Assembly (NCBI RefSeq): GCF_040361215.1 | Contig: NZ_APND01000002.1 | Location: 620,001-684,000, forward strand | Source: Salinisphaera dokdonensis | Lineage (GTDB): Bacteria > Pseudomonadota > Gammaproteobacteria > Nevskiales > Salinisphaeraceae | Direction of reading: 5' to 3' | DNA: 64,000 nucleotides | In this document: piece after piece, positions 57,403 through 64,000 of the stretch | How positions within the stretch are numbered: position 1 is the stretch's first letter | How the letters are laid out: every line of letters starts with the position of its first letter | Program-made: the position numbers and the translations under genes | Notes under the pieces: generated by a model | Databases searched by the model: none | Seen by the model: the letters and a program-made list of their open reading frames with translations, nothing else | Told to the model about the DNA's origin: nothing

Positions 57403-58437
57403 ATGGTGCACCGTCGCAACGCTAAGAAACTCTCGCCCGATGAACCGGTCCGGCGCGATGGCCGCGGGCGCCGCGCGGGCACGCCGGTGAACATACCGTT
57501 CAAGGGCTGGCGCGACGTGGTCATGCGTGTCTATCACGCCTTCAACGACAACAATCTGTCGATCATCGCGGCCGGCGTGTCCTTCTATGGCCTGCTGGCG
57601 ATCTTTCCCGGCATCGCGGCGTTCGTCGCGATCTATGGCTTCTTTCTGGACCCGACCGGCGTGGTCGATCAGATGAACCAGCTGCAAGGCGTCGTTCCGC
57701 CCGACGTAATCAGCACGGTTACCGGGCAGATGACCCAGGTCGCTTCCAAGCCACAGGCGTCGCTGGGTTTTGCCGCGCTGTTCACGCTCGCGCTCGCGCT
57801 ATGGAGCGCGCGCAAGGGCACCACGGCGTTGATGATTGCGCTCAACGTGGTCTATGCCGAGCGCGAGACGCGCAATTTCTTCGTGAAGATAACAGTCTCT
57901 CTGGCCCTGACTTTCGCCATCGTGCTCGGCCTGAGCGCGGTCGCTGTGCTGGCCGCTGGCGTACCGCTGTTGCTGGCGGGTCTTGGTTTTGGCGACTGGA
58001 TTGTCTCGGTCGGGCGTGGGCTCGGGCTGGGTGCCGCGGCCTTGTTCCTGATGGTGGGCATCGCCGGGCTTTACCGCTACGCGCCCAGTCGCCGGCCGCC
58101 GAAATGGCGCTGGGTGATGATCGGCGCGGCGGTGGTCACCGTGTTCTGGATTCTCGGCTCGCTCGGTTTCTCGGTCTATGTCGCGTTCTCGAATTCCTAT
58201 TCGGCGACCTACGGTTCGCTCGGCGCGGTCGTGGTGGTGCTGACCTGGCTGTATATCACCGTGCTGATCATGCTCGTGGGCGGCGAGTTGAATGCCCAGC
58301 TGGAATTCCAGACCTCGCGCGATACGACCATGGCCAGCGATCGGCCCATGGGCCAGCGCGGTGCATTCGTGGCCGACAACATTGCCCAGCGCGCCGAGCA
58401 GATCGACTTCGAAGAAAACAAGACAGGACCCGGTTGA
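57403..58437 (+). CDS. YihY/BrkB family inner-membrane protein
   Basis: 344 aa from ATG 57403, GAGG upstream. Six TM helices with the family pattern 'NNLSIIAAGVSFYGLLAIFPGIAAFVAIYGFFLDP', 'FAALFTLALALWSARKGTTALMIALNVVY' and 'YSATYGSLGAVVVVLTWLYITVLIMLVGGELNAQLE'. Once annotated as RNase BN, but these are membrane proteins of unresolved function. A polar tail of about 40 residues follows. Its TGA overlaps the ATG of the next hydrolase gene by 1 nt (TGATG), so they are coupled. Confidence 0.9.
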   Translation: MVHRRNAKKLSPDEPVRRDGRGRRAGTPVNIPFKGWRDVVMRVYHAFNDNNLSIIAAGVSFYGLLAIFPGIAAFVAIYGFFLDPTGVVDQMNQLQGVVPPDVISTVTGQMTQVASKPQASLGFAALFTLALALWSARKGTTALMIALNVVYAERETRNFFVKITVSLALTFAIVLGLSAVAVLAAGVPLLLAGLGFGDWIVSVGRGLGLGAAALFLMVGIAGLYRYAPSRRPPKWRWVMIGAAVVTVFWILGSLGFSVYVAFSNSYSATYGSLGAVVVVLTWLYITVLIMLVGGELNAQLEFQTSRDTTMASDRPMGQRGAFVADNIAQRAEQIDFEENKTGPG

Positions 58438-59387
58438 TGGCACAGCTTGAAGACTTGCAAATCGAGAGTAGCGCCGCGCCCGGCGAGCATATCCACCTGC
58501 GTGAAAAGCGCGCCGGTGACGATCCGGCCAAGGCCGGCAAGGCCTTGCTGTTCGTCCACGGCGCGACGTATCCCGGCGTGATGTTCGATGTGCCGGGCAG
58601 CAGCTGGCTCGATCATGCGGTCGCCGACGGCTATACCGCCTATGCCATGGATGTACGCGGTTACGGGGCCTCGACCCGCGGCGCCGCGCTCGATGCGCCG
58701 GCCGCAGACAATCCGCCGTTCGCACGTGCCGAGAGCGCCGTCGCCGATATTGCCGACGTGATTGCGCGCATCTGCGAGCGCGCCGGGGTCGAAACCGTGG
58801 ATATCGTCGGTTGGTCCTGGGGCTCGATGACTACCGGCATGTATGCTGCGGCCCGGCCCGGCACGATCAACCGGCTGGTGCTGTTCGCTCCGGTGTTCTG
58901 CTGCGAACAGCGCGCGCGTATCGCGGCCCTGGCCGATCCGGCCGACGACCTGCGGCTACGCCCGCTCGGCGCCTACCGTACGGAAACGGCCGAACAGGCG
59001 CGCGAACGCTGGGATGCCGAAATCACCGTCGAAGACCCGACGGAATGGCGCGACCCTGAAATTCTCGACGCCTGGTTTACGGCCATGCTGGCCAACGAAC
59101 CGGGCGACGCGGTGCGCGCGCCCAACGGGGTGCTGGTCGATCTCTGGGAGGCTTTCAACGGCCGCGCTCGCTACGAACCCGGCGATATCGACGTGCCGGC
59201 GCTGGTGATCCGTGCGACGCAGGATGCTACCGCCGTGCGCGACGACGGACTGGCACTGTTCGACCGGCTGGGCAGCACCCACAAGCAGTACGACGAGATC
59301 GGACGTGGCACGCATTTCCTGCTGCTTGAACGCCGCGCGCCGCAGTTGTTCACCCGCGTGAGCCGTTTTCTCGACAGCCCGCTCTGA
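58437..59387 (+). CDS. Alpha/beta hydrolase
   Basis: 316 aa. Oxyanion 'LLFVHGATYPGVMFDV', 'YAMDVRGYGAS', nucleophile elbow 'VGWSWGSMTTGM' with Ser in G-W-S-W-G, acid region 'VIRATQDATAV' (D) and final His in 'GRGTHFLLLE'. Resembles epoxide-hydrolase or ester-hydrolase-like members; substrate unknown. Translationally coupled to YihY, an unusual pairing. It ends 33 bp from the convergent Pit gene. Confidence 0.87.
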   Translation: MAQLEDLQIESSAAPGEHIHLREKRAGDDPAKAGKALLFVHGATYPGVMFDVPGSSWLDHAVADGYTAYAMDVRGYGASTRGAALDAPAADNPPFARAESAVADIADVIARICERAGVETVDIVGWSWGSMTTGMYAAARPGTINRLVLFAPVFCCEQRARIAALADPADDLRLRPLGAYRTETAEQARERWDAEITVEDPTEWRDPEILDAWFTAMLANEPGDAVRAPNGVLVDLWEAFNGRARYEPGDIDVPALVIRATQDATAVRDDGLALFDRLGSTHKQYDEIGRGTHFLLLERRAPQLFTRVSRFLDSPL

Positions 59388-59420
59388 TCGAGTCGGAGGG
59401 CGAGCCGGCGGCGCGGCCGA

Positions 59421-60686
59421 TCAGCCCAGTATCGCGCGCAGCAGGACGTAGAACACGGCAGTGAACAACGCTGCGCCGGGCAGGGTGAGCAGCCAGCCCA
59501 GAAATACCCCGCGGAGCACCGACAGATCGAGCGCGCGCAGCCCGCGGGCCATGCCCACGCCAAGCACGCCGCCGACGAGCGTCTGGGTGGTCGACACCGG
59601 CAGGCCGAAGAAGGTGGCCAGGACCACCGTGCTCGCCGCTGCCAGCTCGGCCGAGAAGCCGCGTGTCGGCGTGAGTTCGGTGATACGCGAGCCGATGGTG
59701 CGCATCACCTTGTGACCGTAGGTGGCCAGCCCGAATACGATGCCGCCGCCGCCGAGGATCAGCACCCAGCCGGGCAACTCCGAGCTTTCGGCGACCGCCT
59801 GCGGATCGTTCAGCACGTTGATGATCGCCGCCACCGGCCCGACCGCGTTGGCCACATCGTTGGAGCCGTGGGCGAAGGCCATGGTCGCCGCAGTGAACAC
59901 CTGAGCCAGCGCGAAGATGCGCTCGACGTTGCGGTAGCGGTCGGACGCCCGTGCTTCCGGCGACAGGTCGATCCGTCGCAGCAGCACCGCGCTGACCGCC
60001 GCGCCTGCCAACCCGAGCCCGATGGCGCCTGCCACCCCGGCACCGGTGCTCAGTTCCAGGCCGATATGCGACAGGCCCTTGAGCAGCGTCACCAGGCAGA
60101 TTACGAAGACCGCAAGAAACACGTATCCCGGCAGGTAACGACGCGCGCCCACGGCGGGGTCCGGGTGGTTGAACACCAGCCGGCGAATGGATTCGAACAG
60201 CAGGAAAGCGATCGTGCCCGCAAGCAGTGGCGACACCACCCAGCTCGCCGCAATCTTGCCGATCTCGCCCCAGTTCACCGGGTCGGCTCCGAAAGCGACC
60301 AGGGCAAAGCCGAGGATGCCGCCGACGATCGACTGGCCGGTGGATACCGGAACCCCACGCATTGAGGTCACCAGCAGGAAACTGCCCGCGCCGAGCAATG
60401 CGGCGAGCATGCCGGTCACCAGCATGTCCGGGTCGTCGGCCACGATCTGTGGATCGATCAGCCCGCCGCTGATGGTTTCGGTGACTTCGCCGCCGGCCAG
60501 CCACGCGCCGAGGAATTCGAATACGCCGGCGATGATCACGGCCTGGCCCAGGGTAATGGCGCCGGAGCCTACCGACGTGCCCATGGCGTTGGCGACGTCG
60601 TTCGCGCCGATGCCCCAGGCCATGAAGAAGCCGAAGACACAGGCCAGGATCAGCAGCAGTTCGGCGTGTTGCGTGACGAGCGACAT
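59421..60686 (-). CDS. pit: Inorganic phosphate transporter, Pit family
   Basis: 421 aa, about 10-11 TM helices. The duplicated PHO4 motif is visible: 'GIGANDVANAMGTSVGSGAITLGQAV' near residues 25-50 and 'AHGSNDVANAVGPVAAI' near 268-284. 'VSTTQTLVGGVLG' (C-half) and 'VSTGQSIVGGILG' (N-half) are the matching partner motifs. Low-affinity, metal-phosphate/proton symporter. It follows the DUF47 gene on the same strand (157-bp gap), the usual Pit accessory pair. Confidence 0.93.
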   Translation of the reverse strand: MSLVTQHAELLLILACVFGFFMAWGIGANDVANAMGTSVGSGAITLGQAVIIAGVFEFLGAWLAGGEVTETISGGLIDPQIVADDPDMLVTGMLAALLGAGSFLLVTSMRGVPVSTGQSIVGGILGFALVAFGADPVNWGEIGKIAASWVVSPLLAGTIAFLLFESIRRLVFNHPDPAVGARRYLPGYVFLAVFVICLVTLLKGLSHIGLELSTGAGVAGAIGLGLAGAAVSAVLLRRIDLSPEARASDRYRNVERIFALAQVFTAATMAFAHGSNDVANAVGPVAAIINVLNDPQAVAESSELPGWVLILGGGGIVFGLATYGHKVMRTIGSRITELTPTRGFSAELAAASTVVLATFFGLPVSTTQTLVGGVLGVGMARGLRALDLSVLRGVFLGWLLTLPGAALFTAVFYVLLRAILG

Positions 60687-60843
60687 GCTGACGGCCCTAG
60701 CGTGCGCCGTACCCGGCGTTGAAGAGATCGCCCAGAGTGGGCCGGCTCACGCCGGTTACAACGGCGGCAGCGCGGCGTTTGGTTTTAACGATGGCGGCTC
60801 TCCCGAGGTGTCGCTGCGTGCGCAGGGTAGCGCAAAGCAAGTG

Positions 60844-61530
60844 TCAACGGGCCATCATGATCTGGAGGCGCGCGCCCACGGCTTCCGCGCGGTCGGATAT
60901 GCGACCGATCCAGTGAATCACGCGATAGAGGAATATCACTTCCAGCGGCGGCAGCTCGGCCTCCAATGCCAGCAGCTCGCGGCGAATCCCGACCTGCGCC
61001 TCGTCGGCGCGTTTTTCCAGCCGGCCGAGTTCCACGACCATGTCCGCGATCATCTCGCTGACGTTGCGCCCGAAACCCGAGTCCAGCAGTTCATCGATCT
61101 CTTCGAGTACCTTGCGGGCCTGATGCACGGCCTCGATCGAGATCTGCAGGTAATCGCGGATCGACTGGTCAAGGCTGTCCGGGAACTGCATCCGGCGGCC
61201 GGTCATCAGCCCGGAGATGTCCTTTACCTTGTTGATGATCTTGTCCTGCACGTCGATCAGCACGAGCAGGTCGGAGCGCGAGATCGGCAGAAACAGCGTG
61301 CTCGGCAGATTGAGCCGGATCTTGTCCTTCAGATCGTCGGCGTTGTGCTCGCACTCGGAGATGCGCTCGTGCACCGCCCCGGCTGCCGTCCAGTCGTTGG
61401 CGCGGCTGGCATCGAGAAACTCGACGAGTAGCTCCGTGCCGCGATCGACTTCGCGGATGTGCTCGGTCAGGGCGCCGAACGGCGAGCGGCCGAACAGGCG
61501 CGATAGCGGACTGGTCTTGCTCGGATCCAT
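60844..61530 (-). CDS. DUF47 (TIGR00153) PhoU-like phosphate transport accessory protein
   Basis: 228 aa. All-helical, PhoU-related DUF47: opening 'LSRLFGRSPFGALTEHIREVDRGTELLVEFLDA', then 'ISECEHNADDLKDKIRLNLPSTLFLPISRSDLLVLIDVQDKIINKVKDISGLM', the family core with acidic metal-binding clusters. It regulates or partners Pit transporters. Upstream of pit on the same strand. Cytosolic. Confidence 0.92.
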   Translation of the reverse strand: MDPSKTSPLSRLFGRSPFGALTEHIREVDRGTELLVEFLDASRANDWTAAGAVHERISECEHNADDLKDKIRLNLPSTLFLPISRSDLLVLIDVQDKIINKVKDISGLMTGRRMQFPDSLDQSIRDYLQISIEAVHQARKVLEEIDELLDSGFGRNVSEMIADMVVELGRLEKRADEAQVGIRRELLALEAELPPLEVIFLYRVIHWIGRISDRAEAVGARLQIMMAR

Positions 61531-61623
61531 GGCCTTCTCCTTGTGCCTCGAACACCCATGATAAAGGCAACGCTGTGGTCGGGGACGCGATTCGCGGCTG
61601 CGTTGCGGCCGATCGGGCGGTAT

Positions 61624-62511
61624 TCAGTCGTTGTCGTCCAGATGGGCGGCGCGGCGCGAGCCTTCAGCGAGTGCGGCCAGGTCGAGATCGCCGTCGCCGG
61701 CTGCGAGCGCTTCGCTCAGGCGGTCGCGCACCGTCGAACCCACCGGCAGCGGTACGTTTTCCGCTTTCGATGCAGCAAGCGCCAGATCCATGTCCTTGGC
61801 GCCGAGCGCGAGCTTGAAGCCTTCCGGGTTGTCGTATTCGCGGTTGGCCATCGCGCCGGAATAGCCGAGATAGGCCGGGGCGCCGAACACGGAGTTGGTG
61901 ATGATTTCCAGGAAATCGGCGCGCTCGATGCCATAGGCCGAGGTCAGGCTCGTGGCTTCGCCCATGGCCTCCACCGCCGAGACGAGCATGAAATTGGTCG
62001 CCAGCTTGATGGCGTTGGCCTTGTAGGCGGCCTCGCCCGCCGGCCAGACTTTCTGGCCCATCGCCTCGAGTGCCGGGCGGGCGCGCTCTATGGCGTCGTG
62101 ATCGCCGGCCGCGACGATATTCAGCTTGGCGGCCTTGGCGATATCCGGGCGGCCGAGCACTGGCGCGGCGACATAGTGGCGGCCGGCGTTCTCGTGGCGC
62201 GCGGCCATGCGCCTGGCGCACTCGATCGAGCAGGTCGCCATGTTCACGTGCACGCCGTTTTCCGGCATCGCTTCGATCAGGTCATGTGCGTCGACCACCG
62301 TGGTCAACGCGTCGTCGTCGGCGAGCATGGTGATCAGCACATCGCAGGCCGCAGCATCGGCTGCCTGTACGGCACGAGTGGCGCCGGCCTCGACGAGTGG
62401 CGCGAGCTTGTCGGACGAGCGGTTCCAGACGGTCACGTCGAAGCCTGTCGCGATCAGGTTGTGCGCCATGTGCTGGCCCATGGCGCCGAGGCCGATGAAT
62501 CCGATACGCAT
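61624..62511 (-). CDS. Beta-hydroxyacid dehydrogenase (3-hydroxyisobutyrate dehydrogenase-like)
   Basis: 295 aa. N-terminal Rossmann 'MRIGFIGLGAMGQHMAHNLIATGFDVTVWNR' (GxGxMG), 'LITMLADDDAL', substrate region 'VNMATCSIECARRMAARH' in place of the usual D-x-S-T motif, 'APVLGRPDIAKAAKLNIVAAGD' and the catalytic Lys in 'YKANAIKLATNFML' (near K169). It probably oxidises or reduces a short beta-hydroxyacid (glyoxylate reductase-like or HIBADH-like); specificity not assigned. Divergent from the YejM-like gene. Confidence 0.88.
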   Translation of the reverse strand: MRIGFIGLGAMGQHMAHNLIATGFDVTVWNRSSDKLAPLVEAGATRAVQAADAAACDVLITMLADDDALTTVVDAHDLIEAMPENGVHVNMATCSIECARRMAARHENAGRHYVAAPVLGRPDIAKAAKLNIVAAGDHDAIERARPALEAMGQKVWPAGEAAYKANAIKLATNFMLVSAVEAMGEATSLTSAYGIERADFLEIITNSVFGAPAYLGYSGAMANREYDNPEGFKLALGAKDMDLALAASKAENVPLPVGSTVRDRLSEALAAGDGDLDLAALAEGSRRAAHLDDND

Positions 62512-62661
62512 CGATGAGACCTTTAAAGAGTTACCTGTAGAGTGAAGATTAACATCGTGGTCGAGACGTGATCGGCCGCGATCGAGTCGGAAACGGGAAC
62601 CTTATGCATCCTGTGTGTCATATAGCCCACAAGCACATTTTTCTTATAAATCCGTCTCTTG

Positions 62662-64000
62662 ATGCTCAATCCCATCACGCCGGGAGCGGGTCGCGGCGCG
62701 CTATTGCGCTGGCTCGCCTGGCTCGTTATTGCCAATACCCTCGTGCTGTCGCTTGTAGCGGCGCGTTATCTCGACGTCGGCGATCTGTCGACAGGGCTGG
62801 TCGCCCGCGTGTTTGGCGTGGCCATGTTTCTGGCCCATTTTCTGTCGGTGGCACTGATACCGATGTTGCCGGTCATGCTGCTCGCGCTGCTATGGCCACA
62901 GCGCCAAGTCGTCGTACCGCTGGCCTGGCTCATCAACGTCGCGCTGACCTGCTTGCTGCTGGTGGATACGCTGGTTTTCCAGCAGTACCGGTTTCATCTC
63001 AACGGTGCGCTGGTGTCGCTGTTCTTCTCGGGCGCTTCGGACGAGACCTTCGAATTCTCGTCGATGATGAAAGTGCAGGCCGGACTGTTGGGTCTCGCGG
63101 TCGCGCTCGCGCATTGGGCGCTGGCCTGGGCCGTATGGCGTTTTCTGGTGATACGTCGAGGGCCACGCCGTATCGCCGGTTTCGCCGCGGCGGCCGGCTG
63201 CGTCGTACTGCTGTTGAGCACCAATCTTTTCCATGCCTGGGCGGATGCCACCGGGCAAAGAGAGGTCACCCGCCAGACGCGCCTGCTGCCAGGCTACGAG
63301 CCGTTGACGGCTAAGGGCTTTCTGGAAGAACAGGGCTTCGATGTCGCGGACTCGACGTGGGGCGGCGCCGAGGCGCTCGAGGGCTCGGTTGATTACCCGC
63401 GCGAACAATTGGCCACCGAGGCCCCGGCAGACAAGAAGAACATTGTCTTCATCGTCATCGATTCCTGGCGTTTCGATGCCATGAACGGCGAGATCACACC
63501 GAACATCGCCCGCTTCGCGGATGAGAACCAGCGCTTCATGAACCACTACAGCGGCGGCAACGCCACGCGCATGGGCATGTTCAGCCTGTTCTACGGCATC
63601 CCCGGCACGTACTGGCACAGCATGTTGCAGACCAACACGCGGCCGGTGCTGGTCAGCCGGCTGCTGGATCTCGGCTACGAGTTCGGCATCTTCCGCAGTG
63701 CGCCACTGTCGTCACCGGAGTTCCATCGCACTATCTTCTCTGGCATGTCGCATCTGCGTATGGAGTCCGAAGGCCACGATTCGCCCACGCGCGATATCGA
63801 CGCCAACCGTGATTTCATCGATTACCTGAAACAGCGCGATCCGGCATCCGACAAACCGTTCTTCGGCATGGTCTTCCACGACTCACCGCATGCCTACGAT
63901 CTGCCGGACGACGCGCCGCGTCCTTTCCAGCCCAGCTGGGACAGCGTGAACTATCTCACCCTCGATGAGGACACCGACCCCACCGGCCTGCACAACCTCT
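62662..64000 (+). CDS. YejM/PbgA-like DUF3413-sulfatase protein (truncated by the window end)
   Basis: Open from ATG 62662 to the right edge, 446 residues seen. Five TM helices in the first ~175 residues (DUF3413, 'TLVLSLVAARYL', 'VALIPMLPVMLLALLWP', 'LINVALTCLLLVDTLVFQQYRFHLNG') are followed by a periplasmic alkaline-phosphatase-fold domain: 'IVFIVIDSWRFDAMNGEITPNIARFA' and 'GGNATRMGMFSLFYG' (the Thr replaces a catalytic Ser). YejM/PbgA (LapC) regulates LPS synthesis via FtsH/LapB rather than acting as an enzyme. C-terminus lies outside the window. Confidence 0.88.
   Translation, partial: MLNPITPGAGRGALLRWLAWLVIANTLVLSLVAARYLDVGDLSTGLVARVFGVAMFLAHFLSVALIPMLPVMLLALLWPQRQVVVPLAWLINVALTCLLLVDTLVFQQYRFHLNGALVSLFFSGASDETFEFSSMMKVQAGLLGLAVALAHWALAWAVWRFLVIRRGPRRIAGFAAAAGCVVLLLSTNLFHAWADATGQREVTRQTRLLPGYEPLTAKGFLEEQGFDVADSTWGGAEALEGSVDYPREQLATEAPADKKNIVFIVIDSWRFDAMNGEITPNIARFADENQRFMNHYSGGNATRMGMFSLFYGIPGTYWHSMLQTNTRPVLVSRLLDLGYEFGIFRSAPLSSPEFHRTIFSGMSHLRMESEGHDSPTRDIDANRDFIDYLKQRDPASDKPFFGMVFHDSPHAYDLPDDAPRPFQPSWDSVNYLTLDEDTDPTGLHNL

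Noticed and set aside
59384..59424. CTGATCG / CGATCAG inverted repeat spanning the hydrolase and pit stops
   Set aside because: A 27-nt loop and no U tract; likely coincidence.

Overview
The window is a GC-rich, densely coded chromosomal segment with about 62 protein genes. I see no rRNA, tRNA, CRISPR array, prophage or insertion sequence. The gene set suggests a free-living, probably marine or salt-adapted gammaproteobacterium. It includes a wax ester synthase, a haloalkane dehalogenase, a lone PEP-CTERM protein, a propionate/acrylate cluster, acidic Ser/Asp-rich exported proteins, a PA0069-type radical SAM protein behind an E. coli-type LexA box, and a YejM-like sulfatase. A relative of Salinisphaera or a neighbouring group is my guess, not something the sequence proves.

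Layout. 1-8.6 kb: end of a GDPD, a MOSC protein, a tandem pair of YbfB-type MFS carriers, a LysE exporter, WS/DGAT with an overlapping HNH gene, a PhyH/DUF4174/DUF2237 operon, a hotdog protein and an exported MsrB. 8.7-14 kb: DUF2147, a NYN-LOTUS RNA-binding protein, a Cu/Zn-SOD-like lipoprotein, a haloalkane dehalogenase, an orphan ParA and a phosphodiesterase. 14.1-16.7 kb: a PEP-CTERM protein behind a predicted sigma-54 promoter, then a MarR regulator divergent from a double DUF1428 protein with a perfect palindrome between them. 16.7-23.3 kb: an S9 peptidase, DUF2254, a macrodomain protein and a Tat-exported PhoX phosphatase.

23.5-30.8 kb: a YejABEF-like peptide ABC importer, interrupted between the two permease genes by an oppositely oriented BrnT/BrnA toxin-antitoxin pair. 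30.8-36.8 kb: a propionate/acrylate module (PrpB-like lyase divergent from gntR-prpC-acuI-prpE) with two identical operators 63 bp apart. 36.9-42.5 kb: a Sel1/SH3 pair, GNAT-DUF1992, a hydrolase and the SOS-boxed radical SAM gene. 42.5-47.7 kb: an SDR, a membrane diguanylate cyclase, small envelope proteins, and an Lrp regulator divergent from leuA across a palindrome-rich gap. 47.8-64 kb: a cytochrome c pair, AI-2E, NCS2 and ClC transporters, a permuted NlpC/P60 hydrolase, AhpD-like, YbaN and YihY proteins, a DUF47-Pit phosphate pair, a beta-hydroxyacid dehydrogenase and the start of the YejM-like gene.

How the genes work together. The clearest functional units are peptide import (yej), propionyl/acrylyl-CoA handling (prp/acuI), phosphate handling (PhoX, DUF47-Pit, GDPD) and leucine synthesis. 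Function calls rest on recognising translated sequence by eye. No database search or structure prediction was run, and promoter and operator calls are motif readings.
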